Positions 46,871-55,911 of a DNA stretch of 64,000 bases are shown piece by piece. Position numbers and translations under genes: made by a program. Position 1 is the first letter of the stretch; every line of letters begins with the position of its first letter. The notes beneath the pieces were generated by a model. That model saw only the letters and a program-made list of their open reading frames with translations, did not search any database and was not told where the DNA came from. Source of the stretch: Sphingobacterium hotanense (GTDB lineage: Bacteria; Bacteroidota; Bacteroidia; Sphingobacteriales; Sphingobacteriaceae); NCBI RefSeq assembly GCF_008274825.1, contig NZ_CP030848.1:3099618-3163617 (forward strand), written 5' to 3'.

Positions 46871-47143
46871 TTAGTATTCTACTGCGATGAGTGATCGCAG
46901 CGGAATGAGAGTTCCGTGCTTTATCTGTATATACTTATCAGTAAGCGACCATACGGTCGTTTCTATACGCATTGGACCTTCCTCAGTATTGAATACGATG
47001 TCTGTTTTTGATTTAAATTCATTCCCTAAACGTAGGGCACTCTGCAATTTCGACATAAACTTCTCCGAGTTATCTATTTCTGCTGGAATGATCTTGAATT
47101 TATCAACTTGTTCTTTTTCTATTAGTGTTCCAATCATGCTCAT
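46871..47143 (-). CDS. Small conserved hypothetical protein
   Basis: 90 residues without signal peptide or membrane segment. It alternates charged helices (QVDKFKIIPAEIDNSEKFMSKLQSALRLG) and beta strands (TDIVFNTEEGPMRIETTVWSLTDKYIQIKHG) and ends IPLRSLIAVEY, a pattern of a small alpha/beta domain. Proteins like this are common in Bacteroidota, with no known role. The start may be the second ATG two codons in. It is followed by a strong terminator. Confidence 0.7.
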   Translation of the reverse strand: MSMIGTLIEKEQVDKFKIIPAEIDNSEKFMSKLQSALRLGNEFKSKTDIVFNTEEGPMRIETTVWSLTDKYIQIKHGTLIPLRSLIAVEY

Positions 47144-47253
47144 ACTTATCGGGATTTATATGGTTAACGTTAAATTAGGGATTTATATATAAATTGACAA
47201 GGGTTTTATTTTAGAATATTAAATTAGTTACATTCGCATGAAATAAGAATAAT

Positions 47254-47985
47254 ATGACTGAAGGCATCTTCGAAAAGGACTGGAAACTCAACTTTACCCA
47301 ATGTTATCCAAACGGACAACTGAAATACAGCGAACTGGACAATATACTACAAGTGACCGCTAGCGAGCATGCTGATATATTAGGATTTGGCACGAAAGCC
47401 ATACTCCGGACCAAGCAATCCTGGGTACTCAGTAGAATGCTCATCGAAATCGAGAAACTCCCCATGTTCGAACAGACTATCAAGGTAAGAACATGGATTC
47501 AGGACTTCACAGGATCTCGCTCTACGCGTAATTTTGAGGTGTTATTTGGCGAACGCCGTTTGGTGGCAGCATCCAGTACCTGGGCTGTTTTCAACATCGA
47601 AGCTCGCCGTGCTGAACCCTTGATTGCCAGTACAGACCATGTGGTGCCTCATCCTGACCGCATTATGACGTCAAGAACTGCTGAGCGCATTGATGGAAAT
47701 GTGCCGTTCAATAAAATTAGAGATTATCAGGTAGTGCTATCCGATTTGGATATCGTCAACCACGCAAATAACGTGAAATATATGGATTGGTGCTTCGATG
47801 CCCTAGATCCGAAGGAAGTATTGTCCGGAAAAATCAAATCCGTGGAGATGAACTTCCTCAGGGAACTGTCTTATGGAAATCAGGTCGCTATTAATGAATC
47901 GAAGATTGATGAGCTAACGAGCATCTACAGCATTAGCAAAGCGGATCGTCCGCATTTCTTAATGCAGCTTACTAAAAAAGCATAA
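47254..47985 (+). CDS. Acyl-ACP thioesterase
   Basis: 243 residues, two hotdog folds in tandem as in FatA-type enzymes. The first hotdog has WVLSRMLIEIEKLPMFEQTIKVRTW. The second has SDLDIVNHANNVKYMDWCFD, with the catalytic Asn/His region of the family. It releases fatty acids from acyl carrier protein in the cytoplasm. Downstream is the left half of a terminator that an IS1182 element has split. Confidence 0.85.
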   Translation: MTEGIFEKDWKLNFTQCYPNGQLKYSELDNILQVTASEHADILGFGTKAILRTKQSWVLSRMLIEIEKLPMFEQTIKVRTWIQDFTGSRSTRNFEVLFGERRLVAASSTWAVFNIEARRAEPLIASTDHVVPHPDRIMTSRTAERIDGNVPFNKIRDYQVVLSDLDIVNHANNVKYMDWCFDALDPKEVLSGKIKSVEMNFLRELSYGNQVAINESKIDELTSIYSISKADRPHFLMQLTKKA

Positions 47986-48060
47986 AACCTTTCATTTTTC
48001 TATTGAGCCAAAAAAAAGGATGAAAGTGCTTGATGGCCATTGAAAGCAGACACATTCCAA

Positions 48061-48082
48061 AAAAAAAGCCTTCCGAGAATCG
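48061..48082. terminator. Left half of an interrupted terminator
   Basis: AAAAAAAGCCTTCCGAGAATCG lies before the IS1182 left end. Joined to GAAGGCTTTTTTT (49852-49864) it rebuilds a perfect hairpin, GCCTTCCGA-GAA-TCGGAAGGC with T-run. GAGAATCG (48075-48082) is repeated at 49844-49851 as the target duplication. The terminator is bidirectional and would have served the thioesterase gene and the convergent gene at 49868. Confidence 0.88.
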
Positions 48083-49843
48083 GAGGGCACTGAAAAAGTC
48101 CCCTTAGAAAAAAAGGTTAAAAAAGGGAGTCGAAAACTACAGTTTTCTGCTCCCTTTTTCGTATTTTAAGGTAGGCTTTAACGGACATCAGGATGCTCTC
48201 TACCCAACAAAAAATACAGTTCAGTTCCTATTCAGGATTGTACGATATTATCGTACCAAAAGATAATCTACTTCGAAAAATCAACGATCTTATCGATTTC
48301 AGTTTTATCTATGACGAGCTTTTGGCTAAGTATTGCCAGACGAATGGCCGTACAGCGGAGAGCCCTATCAAGATGTTCAAATACCTTCTGTTAAAAACGA
48401 TCTACACCGTTTCGGATGTAGATGTCGTTGAACGTTCCAGATATGATATGTCCTTCAAATATTTTCTTGAAATGGCACCAGAGGAGGATGTGATCAATTC
48501 AAGTTCGCTTACCAAATTCCGCAAACTACGATTAAAAGATATGGATCTGTTGAACCTGTTGATCAATAGGACCGTAACGATTGCTCTTGAAAAAGGCATT
48601 ATAAAATCAAAGTCTATTATCGTAGACGCGACCCATACCGTTTCCAGATCGAATCCGCACACAGCATTGGCAGTACTCAGGGAACGCTCCAAACTATTAA
48701 GAAAAGCGATATATCAGATTGATGGGGAATACAAGAGGAATCTACCACAAAAGAATGAATCCAACGACCTGGATCAAGAGCTTGCTTATTGCAGGGAATT
48801 ACAGAGGGTCCTTGATGAAGATCAATCTATCAGTGAAATACCGGCTGTGAAAGAAAAGCTGAATCTGTTGAAGGAAACCATTGAAGACACAAAAGAATAC
48901 TATCTGCTCTCTAAGGATGATGAGGCCAGACTTGGACACAAGTCAGTGGACAGCAGTTTCTTTGGCTATAAAACACATCTGGCGATGACTGAGGAACGCA
49001 TCATTACAGCAGCGGTCGTTACTACAGGCGAAAAAGGTGATGGCCCTGAACTACCTAGGTTATTAGAGATCAGCCAGCAGAATGGAATGCAAGTGGATAC
49101 AATAATAGGTGATGCCGCGTATTCGGGAAAAGAAAATCTTCAGGTGGCAAAAGAACAAAACATTGATATCATCGCTAAATTAAATCCATCCATTACCCAA
49201 GGCTTTAGGAAAGATAAAGACAAGTTTGACTATAATAAAGATGCGGATATGTTTGTTTGTCCCGCAGGACATTTGGCCATCCGCAAGGCGCGTCAGGGAA
49301 AGAAGGAACAAGGTACAAATCAAACGGAGACCTATTACTTTGATGTGGAGAAATGTAAGGTCTGTCCTCTTAGGGAAGGATGTTACAAGCAAGGGGCCAG
49401 AACCAAATCCTATTCAGTCTCCATAAAATCCGAACTCCATAGGGAGCAGATGGCTTTCCAGCAAACCGATTATTATCGAAGCAAGTCTAAGCAAAGGTAT
49501 AAGATCGAGGCCAAGAACAGTGAGCTCAAGAATGTCCATGGCTATGGCAGAGCTGATGCTTATGGAATCCATAATATGGAAATGCAGGGCGCAATGGCCA
49601 TCTTCACCGTAAACCTGAAAAGAATCCTGAAATTGATATAAAAAGGTGAGATATTGCCTCAAAAAAGCCTAGATGGGATGCTAAAAACTCAAATAGCAAG
49701 TCCTAGTCGCTTACACCTTCAATAAGCTCATAAAAAACAAACTTCCAGAAACCCTTTGAACAAAAATGACCGAGTAGGGGAAAACCTATACTCAGTCATT
49801 TCTTTAAGTCTCATTAGAAAGTTGAAGCTTTTTCAGTGCCCTC
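48083..49843 (+). mobile_element. IS1182-family insertion sequence
   Basis: The element is 1761 bases with terminal inverted repeats GAGGGCACTGAAAAAG at the left and the complement CTTTTTCAGTGCCCTC at the right, and an 8-base target duplication GAGAATCG. Inside the left end a nested hairpin (AAAAAGGGAG 48120-48129 with CTCCCTTTTT 48150-48159, with GAAAACT/AGTTTTC inside) precedes the transposase and could block incoming transcription. Another stem lies near the right end (AATGACCGAGTAGG with CCTATACTCAGTCATT, about 49766-49801). Confidence 0.92.
48193..49641 (+). CDS. IS1182-family transposase (DDE)
   Basis: 482 residues. An N-terminal DUF772-type region (LIDFSFIYDELLAKYCQTNGRTAESPIKMFKYLLLK is split here as the helical domain; key part GRTAESPIKMFKYLL) precedes the DDE core, with Asp in IIVDATH, Asp in IGDAAYSG and Glu in RYKIEAKNSELK. 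A cysteine cluster (CPAGH, CKVCPLREGC) may bind zinc. It reads through without breaks, so it could be active. Confidence 0.93.
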   Translation: MLSTQQKIQFSSYSGLYDIIVPKDNLLRKINDLIDFSFIYDELLAKYCQTNGRTAESPIKMFKYLLLKTIYTVSDVDVVERSRYDMSFKYFLEMAPEEDVINSSSLTKFRKLRLKDMDLLNLLINRTVTIALEKGIIKSKSIIVDATHTVSRSNPHTALAVLRERSKLLRKAIYQIDGEYKRNLPQKNESNDLDQELAYCRELQRVLDEDQSISEIPAVKEKLNLLKETIEDTKEYYLLSKDDEARLGHKSVDSSFFGYKTHLAMTEERIITAAVVTTGEKGDGPELPRLLEISQQNGMQVDTIIGDAAYSGKENLQVAKEQNIDIIAKLNPSITQGFRKDKDKFDYNKDADMFVCPAGHLAIRKARQGKKEQGTNQTETYYFDVEKCKVCPLREGCYKQGARTKSYSVSIKSELHREQMAFQQTDYYRSKSKQRYKIEAKNSELKNVHGYGRADAYGIHNMEMQGAMAIFTVNLKRILKLI

Positions 49844-49864
49844 GAGAATCGGAAGGCTTTTTTT
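49844..49864. terminator. Right half of the interrupted terminator
   Basis: GAGAATCG is the target duplication, and GAAGGCTTTTTTT is the right arm with T-run. Because the duplicated GAGAATCG copy does not include the whole left arm, the right half alone cannot fold into the original stem. Confidence 0.85.
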
Positions 49865-49867
49865 ATG

Positions 49868-50440
49868 CTAGATAGCCCATGCTTTATCGCCCTTCTTATA
49901 CGGATAGTTTCCATCGTATTTTCCAGGGATTTTCAAATAACGCAATGCTTTCTTCATACCAACTTCCGATGTGAAGAATCCTGTCAAAGTTAATTGCTTC
50001 AACATGGTGAAGAAGTGGTTTGCATCTTCTTCCTTCTTGTTCTTTTGGTATTCGTTAGCCTCTTTATCGTATGTATTCACGAATTGAAGTTTCTCTTCAG
50101 GAGTCAATTCTAAGAATCCTTTTTTGAAATCTTTCTTCGCACGTGCTTCCACGCCATTCAGACCGTCTAAGAAAGATTTTTGATCTTTCTCATCATAACA
50201 GTCGCGAATCATCACAGGGATAAATTCACCTACACCGGCTTCTTTCGCGCCTGGTGTAGAAGTTTTAGGAAGAATAGCTTCCGCTAATTCGCCTAAGTAA
50301 TCTGTTGTTTCAGCCTCAAATAAGGTAGCCACATCTTTAGATGCCGGACGAGTACACCCCTCTAAAAACAGGTTTGCACCGATAACCGTACCACCCATGA
50401 TAAAGGCTACACGTTTTAACGCTTCTCTTCTATTCATCAT
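49868..50440 (-). CDS. Gluconate 2-dehydrogenase subunit 3-family protein, Tat lipoprotein
   Basis: 190 residues. The N-terminus has a Tat-like RREALKR, a hydrophobic segment and a lipobox LEGC, so it is likely exported by Tat and lipidated. The rest matches the small subunit of gluconate 2-dehydrogenase-like flavoenzymes (LGELAEAILPKTSTPGAKEAGVG), which accompanies a GMC flavoprotein as its maturation and membrane partner. It is the last gene of a minus-strand operon that includes the GMC gene at 51899. Confidence 0.9.
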   Translation of the reverse strand: MMNRREALKRVAFIMGGTVIGANLFLEGCTRPASKDVATLFEAETTDYLGELAEAILPKTSTPGAKEAGVGEFIPVMIRDCYDEKDQKSFLDGLNGVEARAKKDFKKGFLELTPEEKLQFVNTYDKEANEYQKNKKEEDANHFFTMLKQLTLTGFFTSEVGMKKALRYLKIPGKYDGNYPYKKGDKAWAI

Positions 50441-50454
50441 CTTCTTATACCTTG

Positions 50455-51879
50455 TTAAAATGAATAATTAATTTCCCATCCCGGGCGATACTGACGCTTC
50501 ACAAATTGGTTGACGATATCAAAGTTCGTTACTTTCATATTGTCGTTATCCCAAAGAAGTTTCAAGTTACGTCCAGGGTATTTACCATCAATACGCATAT
50601 CAGCACCACGGATCGCTAAATTCGCCATCAATAATGCCTCGGTTAATGGTCCTGAAATCTCAAATGGTGCACTCACCTCTTTCTTACCATAACCTGCAAT
50701 ACATGCTTCAACCCACTGTGCGTAGTGTCCGCTAGCTTTTCCAGGTACTCGAGCATACTTCATCGCAACGTTTTCTTTGCGAGTAGTAGGCAACAAGCGT
50801 GCTTTATCACCATACGTATCTGCTAATACTTTACCTTTCGTACCGACCATCAAGATACCGTTTCCACCGTCACCAAAGATTTCATTTGGTTCCAATTCTT
50901 CTGGACGGGCAGGTTGAATTCCACCGTCCATCCAGTGCAATGTAACCGGACCTTGCGTTCTAGCTGCTTTCGGGAAAGTCATAGTCGCATGGCTCGATGG
51001 CGGGCAGCTCTCCGGGAAGTATCCGCGTTTGAACTCATCCACGTATACTGAACCAACAGAAGCCTGCACATCCTGTAAATAGGATAAGCCTAATACGCTG
51101 AAAGGCACTTCTAATAAGTGGCAGCCCATATCGCCTAATGCGCCAGTTCCGTAATCCCACCAGCCTCGCCAGTTAAATGGAACCAACTTTTCGATATAGT
51201 CTTTCTGAGGAGCCGTTCCTAACCATAGATCCCAATCTAATTCCTTCGGAACAGGGGCGGTTTGAGTAGGCCACTGAATACCTTGAGGCCATACAGGGCG
51301 ATCGGTCCAACAGTACACCGTATGAACATCACCAATAAGGCCTGCTTCATACCATTCACGGATTTCACGAGGGCCATCGTTCGAGGCGCCTTGATTACCC
51401 ATCTGTGTTACGACTTTATATTTTTTAGCAGCATGAGTCAGTACTCTTGCTTCCCAGATATCGTGGGTCAAAGGTTTCTGAACATACACATGCTTGCCTA
51501 GCTGCATAGCCGCTAAAGCCTGGATAGCGTGGTTATGATCGGGTGTGGATACAGAAACAGCATCGATGTGCTTATGTTCTTTATCCAACATTTCTCTGAA
51601 ATCCTTATAGAATTTTGCTTTCGGGAATCGCTTTACCGAGTTGGCTGCGCGACGTTCATCCACATCACATAGATAAGCCATCTCCGCCTTTCCGCTGTCT
51701 GCAAACGATTTGATGTCGCTCTCCCCTTTGCCCCCTACACCAATCCCTGCAACAATCAAACGGTCGCTAGGCGCTAGAAAGCCCGATCCACCTAAGACAT
51801 GTCGAGGAACAATACTAAAGCCCGCAGCCGCTATGGCTGTGTTCTTTAGAAAATTCCTTCTTGAATTGTTATTACTCAT
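50455..51879 (-). CDS. Tat-exported Gfo/Idh/MocA family oxidoreductase
   Basis: 474 residues. The twin-arginine signal (SRRNFLKNTAIAAAGFSIV) targets it to the periplasm. A Rossmann fold follows (VAGIGVGGKGESDIKSF), with VQKPLTHDIWEAR where the conserved EKP lysine sits. The long C-terminal domain (GGWWDYGTGALGDMGCHLLEVPF) is of the sugar oxidoreductase group with bound NAD. It lies 14 bases before the small subunit gene and 19 bases after the GMC gene, in one operon. It probably processes a sugar or glycoside in the periplasm. Confidence 0.92.
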   Translation of the reverse strand: MSNNNSRRNFLKNTAIAAAGFSIVPRHVLGGSGFLAPSDRLIVAGIGVGGKGESDIKSFADSGKAEMAYLCDVDERRAANSVKRFPKAKFYKDFREMLDKEHKHIDAVSVSTPDHNHAIQALAAMQLGKHVYVQKPLTHDIWEARVLTHAAKKYKVVTQMGNQGASNDGPREIREWYEAGLIGDVHTVYCWTDRPVWPQGIQWPTQTAPVPKELDWDLWLGTAPQKDYIEKLVPFNWRGWWDYGTGALGDMGCHLLEVPFSVLGLSYLQDVQASVGSVYVDEFKRGYFPESCPPSSHATMTFPKAARTQGPVTLHWMDGGIQPARPEELEPNEIFGDGGNGILMVGTKGKVLADTYGDKARLLPTTRKENVAMKYARVPGKASGHYAQWVEACIAGYGKKEVSAPFEISGPLTEALLMANLAIRGADMRIDGKYPGRNLKLLWDNDNMKVTNFDIVNQFVKRQYRPGWEINYSF

Positions 51880-51898
51880 AATATACGGTTTAGTTCAA

Positions 51899-53584
51899 TT
51901 AGATATTTCCTTTCTTAAGCTCGCTTACCGCATGGTCAACCGCTCTCGCTGTCAAGGCCATATAAGTAAGTGATGGATTCACACATCCCGCCGACGTCAT
52001 GGCAGCGCCGTCCGTCACATATACGTTCGTTGCATCCCAAACTTGGTTGTGCTTATTCAATACGGAAGTTTTCGGATCCAAGCCCATACGTGCTGTTCCC
52101 ATCTCGTGAATACCCATACCAAAGTTATATCCTCCATCGTAAGTATTTACGTCTTTCAGACCGATAGCTTCCAACATGTCCTTCATTTCTACGGCCATAT
52201 CTTTACGCATCTTAAGCTCGTTGTCTCTTAGCTCCATATCCATCGCCAGCACTGGTAATCCCCATTTGTCCTTTACGTCCTTGTCAAGAAAAATACGGTT
52301 CTCATGGTATGGAAGGATCTCTCCGAATGCGGTGAATCCTGCTGTCCAGTTTCCTGGTTCACATAGCGCGTCTTTCCATTCGCCACCAACAGCCATCTCC
52401 GCAATCTCGCCCGACCATCTTCCACGGCCAGCAGACCCCTGATAGCCGAAGCCACGAACGTAATCGCGTTTTTTGGTGTCAGATGGGATATTAACGAAGC
52501 GAGGAACATATAAGCCCGTCGGACGACGTCCGAACATGTACTTATCATCAAAGCCTTCTACACGACCACTTGCTCCTAAGCGGAAGTGGTGGTCCATAGC
52601 ATTATGACCTAACTCGCCAGAACTACTTCCTAATCCACCTTCCCAAACATCGGTAGCTGAGTTCATCAATACCCATGTAGAATTGAATGCAGAAGCACAT
52701 ACGAAGATAACCTTCGCAAAGAATTCATACGTTTGGTTTGTTTCTGCGTCGATGATCTCTACCCCTTTTGCTTTCTTCGTATCCTTATCGTAGATAATCT
52801 TCGTTACGATAGAGAATGGACGAAGCGTTAAGTTTCCGGTTTTCATTGCCGGTGGCAATGTAGAAGATTGTGTAGAAAAATAAGCGCCAAAGTTACAGCC
52901 TAACCAACATTGGTTTTGATACTGACAGTTGATACGACCTGTATGTGGCTTCGTAATATTTGCCGTACGTCCCATAATGAAGTGACGACTACCGCCGTAT
53001 TGTTTTTTTATGCGTTCTGCTAAATCTTTTTCAACAACGTTGAAATCCATTGCCGGTAAGAAGTCGCCATCAGGGAGAACATCAAGTCCGTCGCGGTTAC
53101 CTGATATACCTGCCCATTTTTCAGCATAGCTATACCAAGGTGCGATCTCTTTATAACGGATCGGCCAATCGACGCCATGTCCATCTTTCGCATTTGCTTC
53201 AAAGTCCAAATCACCTAAACGGTAACTCTGACGACCCCACATCAACGAACGACCGCCTACATGATATCCTCTGAACCAGTCAAAACGCTTCTTCTCCACA
53301 TAGGGACTTTCTTTCTCATTTACCCAGAAATCTAAGTTCTTTTCATTTAAAGGGTAATCACGTTTTAGAACCGGATAATCCGCTTCCATTTGCTTAGTCC
53401 TACCACCACGATGAGGGTATTCCCAAGTATCCTTATTTGCATGGTAATCTTTCACGTGCTCAACATTGCGACCACGTTCTAACATGATTGTTTTCAGACC
53501 CTTTTCGGTTAATTCCTTAGCAGCCCAACCGCCGCTAATACCGGATCCGATGACAATGGCATCATAAACATTATTCTCTACCAT
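51899..53584 (-). CDS. GMC-family oxidoreductase (sugar dehydrogenase large subunit)
   Basis: 561 residues. The FAD-binding motif DAIVIGSGISGGWAAKELTEKG is at the N-terminus. The GMC signature GGRSLMWGRQSYR and the C-terminal active-site region HEMGTARMG and DGAAMTSAGCVNPSLTYMALT are present. It has no signal peptide of its own, as expected for the large subunit that is carried out with its Tat-tagged partner. It should oxidise a sugar or glycoside hydroxyl (glucoside 3-dehydrogenase-like) and pass electrons on. The start is 12 bases after the transporter gene's end. Confidence 0.92.
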   Translation of the reverse strand: MVENNVYDAIVIGSGISGGWAAKELTEKGLKTIMLERGRNVEHVKDYHANKDTWEYPHRGGRTKQMEADYPVLKRDYPLNEKNLDFWVNEKESPYVEKKRFDWFRGYHVGGRSLMWGRQSYRLGDLDFEANAKDGHGVDWPIRYKEIAPWYSYAEKWAGISGNRDGLDVLPDGDFLPAMDFNVVEKDLAERIKKQYGGSRHFIMGRTANITKPHTGRINCQYQNQCWLGCNFGAYFSTQSSTLPPAMKTGNLTLRPFSIVTKIIYDKDTKKAKGVEIIDAETNQTYEFFAKVIFVCASAFNSTWVLMNSATDVWEGGLGSSSGELGHNAMDHHFRLGASGRVEGFDDKYMFGRRPTGLYVPRFVNIPSDTKKRDYVRGFGYQGSAGRGRWSGEIAEMAVGGEWKDALCEPGNWTAGFTAFGEILPYHENRIFLDKDVKDKWGLPVLAMDMELRDNELKMRKDMAVEMKDMLEAIGLKDVNTYDGGYNFGMGIHEMGTARMGLDPKTSVLNKHNQVWDATNVYVTDGAAMTSAGCVNPSLTYMALTARAVDHAVSELKKGNI

Positions 53585-53595
53585 TACTTTTTTAT

Positions 53596-54846
53596 TTAAT
53601 TAGTTTCAGATTGATTTACAATGGTCTCTTTCTTGAAGAATACAAGGAAGATAAAAAATACTACTAAAGCAATTCCTGCAGGAACTACCCATAACTTATT
53701 CCAGAACAACGCGACATCTGCCGATTTCACGTTTTGGTACATGTCACTCACATATCCTGCTACCCAGAATCCGATCAATTGCCCTACACCGTATGTAGCT
53801 AACGTAATTAATCCTTGCGCAGCACTCTTATTATCTTTTCCGGCTTTCGAGTCGGTATAGATTTGCCCGGATACAAAGAAGAAATCATAACAGATACCGT
53901 GAAGTGCAATTCCTAATAACAGCATAAAGGTCGCTTCGCCTGCGTCGCCATAGGCAAACAGCACATAACGAATAACCCATGCTAACATCCCTACCAGAAT
54001 GGTGTTCTTGAATCCGAAGCGCGTAAAGAAAACAGGTAATAACAAAAGACATAATGCCTCTGAAATTTGACCTATCGTCATCTTACCCGTTGGATTCGCT
54101 AAGCCTATTTCAGATAAGAATGGATTCGCGTATTGATAATAGAACGCTAGCGGAATACAGATTAATATAGAGCAAACAAAGAATACTAAGAAATTTCTAT
54201 CCTTTAAAAGCTTAATAGCATCTAATCCCAATACTTTGGCAACACTTTGCTTTTGGCCAGCTTCCATCTTAACAGGAGGTGTTTTCGGAAGGATAAAACT
54301 GAATAATCCCAATACTAATGAACCAATAGAAGCCATTAAGAATGTATTTCTCAATAAGCCGTCCTTGATTCCCTGATCAGCATCCCATTTGAAAAGATAG
54401 GATATCGAAAGTCCTGCAACGATCCATCCGATTGTACCCCAAATACGAATATTGGAGAACTCCTTTTCCGGATTTTTCATCTGACGGAAAGATACCGAGT
54501 TGACTAGGGATAGCGTCGGCATGTATAATAGCATATATCCTAACACGTAAGGAAAGAACGAACCTATAGATTCGCTTTGGTAAAGTTGGAACATCAGGAA
54601 AGCGCCGATAAGGTGCAGAATCCCCAATATTCGTTCTGCATTGAAGTAACGATCCGCGATCATACCAATAATGAAAGGCGCTACGATTGCACCCCATGAT
54701 TGCGTGGAGAATACATTAGCGATTTCTAGTCCCGATGCGTTCAAGGTATTTCCCAAGAAAGTACCTAACGTCACGAACCAAGAGCCCCAAATAAAGAACT
54801 CCAGGAACATCATGAAGGATAGTTTAAATTTAATAGTTGATGACAT
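53596..54846 (-). CDS. MFS transporter, nucleoside/sugar H+ symporter-like
   Basis: 416 residues with about 12 transmembrane helices (FMMFLEFFIWGSWFVTLGTFLG at the first). It resembles the NupG/XapB nucleoside:H+ symporter family and related Bacteroidota transporters found next to sugar oxidoreductases. It probably moves the oxidised or cleaved sugar across the inner membrane. It is the first gene of the 49868-54846 operon; a palindromic operator lies 44 bases upstream. Confidence 0.87.
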   Translation of the reverse strand: MSSTIKFKLSFMMFLEFFIWGSWFVTLGTFLGNTLNASGLEIANVFSTQSWGAIVAPFIIGMIADRYFNAERILGILHLIGAFLMFQLYQSESIGSFFPYVLGYMLLYMPTLSLVNSVSFRQMKNPEKEFSNIRIWGTIGWIVAGLSISYLFKWDADQGIKDGLLRNTFLMASIGSLVLGLFSFILPKTPPVKMEAGQKQSVAKVLGLDAIKLLKDRNFLVFFVCSILICIPLAFYYQYANPFLSEIGLANPTGKMTIGQISEALCLLLLPVFFTRFGFKNTILVGMLAWVIRYVLFAYGDAGEATFMLLLGIALHGICYDFFFVSGQIYTDSKAGKDNKSAAQGLITLATYGVGQLIGFWVAGYVSDMYQNVKSADVALFWNKLWVVPAGIALVVFFIFLVFFKKETIVNQSETN

Positions 54847-54889
54847 GTAATATAGGCTTATTTTAAAATTATGGTATTAAATATAGATA

Positions 54890-54906
54890 TTATAAACGGT
54901 TTATAA
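54890..54906 (-). promoter_or_regulatory. Palindromic operator upstream of the sugar oxidation operon
   Basis: TTATAAAC-G-GTTTATAA is a perfect inverted repeat with 8-base arms and a one-base centre. The AAAC..GTTT core looks like LacI/GalR-type operators. It lies 44-60 bases before the transporter start. No LacI-type regulator gene lies in this window. Confidence 0.6.
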
Positions 54907-54950
54907 AACAGGATAACAAATTTGTTAGAGTCACTTAAATAGTTTTAGCA

Positions 54951-55874
54951 CTAGAAAGAATCCACTTCTCTATAGGCTGCGACTAACGCTTGCTCACCCT
55001 CTTTTCCGGACTTGGACATGCCATGTTCCATCCCTACTACGCCTTTGTAGCCCTTTTGGTGCAACCATTTGAACACATTCTTATAGTTGATTTCACCGGT
55101 TGTTGGCTCTTTACGTCCAGGGTTGTCACCAACTTGGATATAGGCAATCTCACTCCAGCATAAATCCATCAGGTTGATTAAGTTTCCTTCATTCTTTTGT
55201 TGGTGATATGCATCGTAAAGAATCTTTACCGATGGGCTACCCACCGCTTTACAGATCTCGTAGGTCTGATCCGTAAAGCGTAAGAAAAGATCGGGTGTGT
55301 CGCTTAATGGTTCTAAGACCATCGTTAAGCCATGTGGTTCAAAAATCTCAGCGCCACGTTTCAAAGCTTCAACCACATTGGCTGTCTGCACGCCCATAGG
55401 CAGCTTTCTAGCAAAATCTCCCGGAACAACGGTCGCCCATTTTGCGTTACAACGCTTGGCGATTTCAACCGAGTCACGGCATCCTTTCAAGAAGATATCA
55501 ACAAACTCCTGCTTACCCGCAGCTAGCGAATTAGCGCCATTGCCGCCCTTAGGAACAACAAATACCCCCATACGCATACCTAACTTCGCCAATAGATCAC
55601 CGATTTTCTTTTGTTCATCAACCGAGCGCGATGGCATTCCATTATCTTCGATACTGCGGAATCCCAGGTCGTACATATATTTTATCTCATCAAGAAAGTT
55701 CTTTCCGGCACTAGCGCTAAACATCCCTTGGTGGGGCGCATAGTCTAATTTAAACGGTTGGTTTGCAGATTGTGCAGTCTTTTCATTAATAGCAGTACCG
55801 GCAACCGCCGTCCCGCCTAATAAAGTGCCGCCAACAAGCATGGAACTGTTCTTTAAGAATTCTGATCTTTTCAT
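54951..55874 (-). CDS. Exported TIM-barrel sugar isomerase/epimerase
   Basis: 307 residues. The N-terminus (MKRSEFLKNSSMLVGGTLLG) is a Tat-like signal with KR instead of RR. The rest is the xylose isomerase-like TIM barrel of the AP endonuclease 2 family (hydroxypyruvate isomerase-like), with metal ligands in VLEPLSD, YDAYHQQ, YIQVGDNPGRKEP and GMEHG. It probably isomerises a keto-sugar. It lies upstream of the operon beginning at 54846, with the palindrome in between, and downstream of apbE. Confidence 0.88.
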   Translation of the reverse strand: MKRSEFLKNSSMLVGGTLLGGTAVAGTAINEKTAQSANQPFKLDYAPHQGMFSASAGKNFLDEIKYMYDLGFRSIEDNGMPSRSVDEQKKIGDLLAKLGMRMGVFVVPKGGNGANSLAAGKQEFVDIFLKGCRDSVEIAKRCNAKWATVVPGDFARKLPMGVQTANVVEALKRGAEIFEPHGLTMVLEPLSDTPDLFLRFTDQTYEICKAVGSPSVKILYDAYHQQKNEGNLINLMDLCWSEIAYIQVGDNPGRKEPTTGEINYKNVFKWLHQKGYKGVVGMEHGMSKSGKEGEQALVAAYREVDSF

Positions 55875-55911
55875 GTAGGATTAAGTTTAAGTTGTTTTCA
55901 GCACCTGGGTG

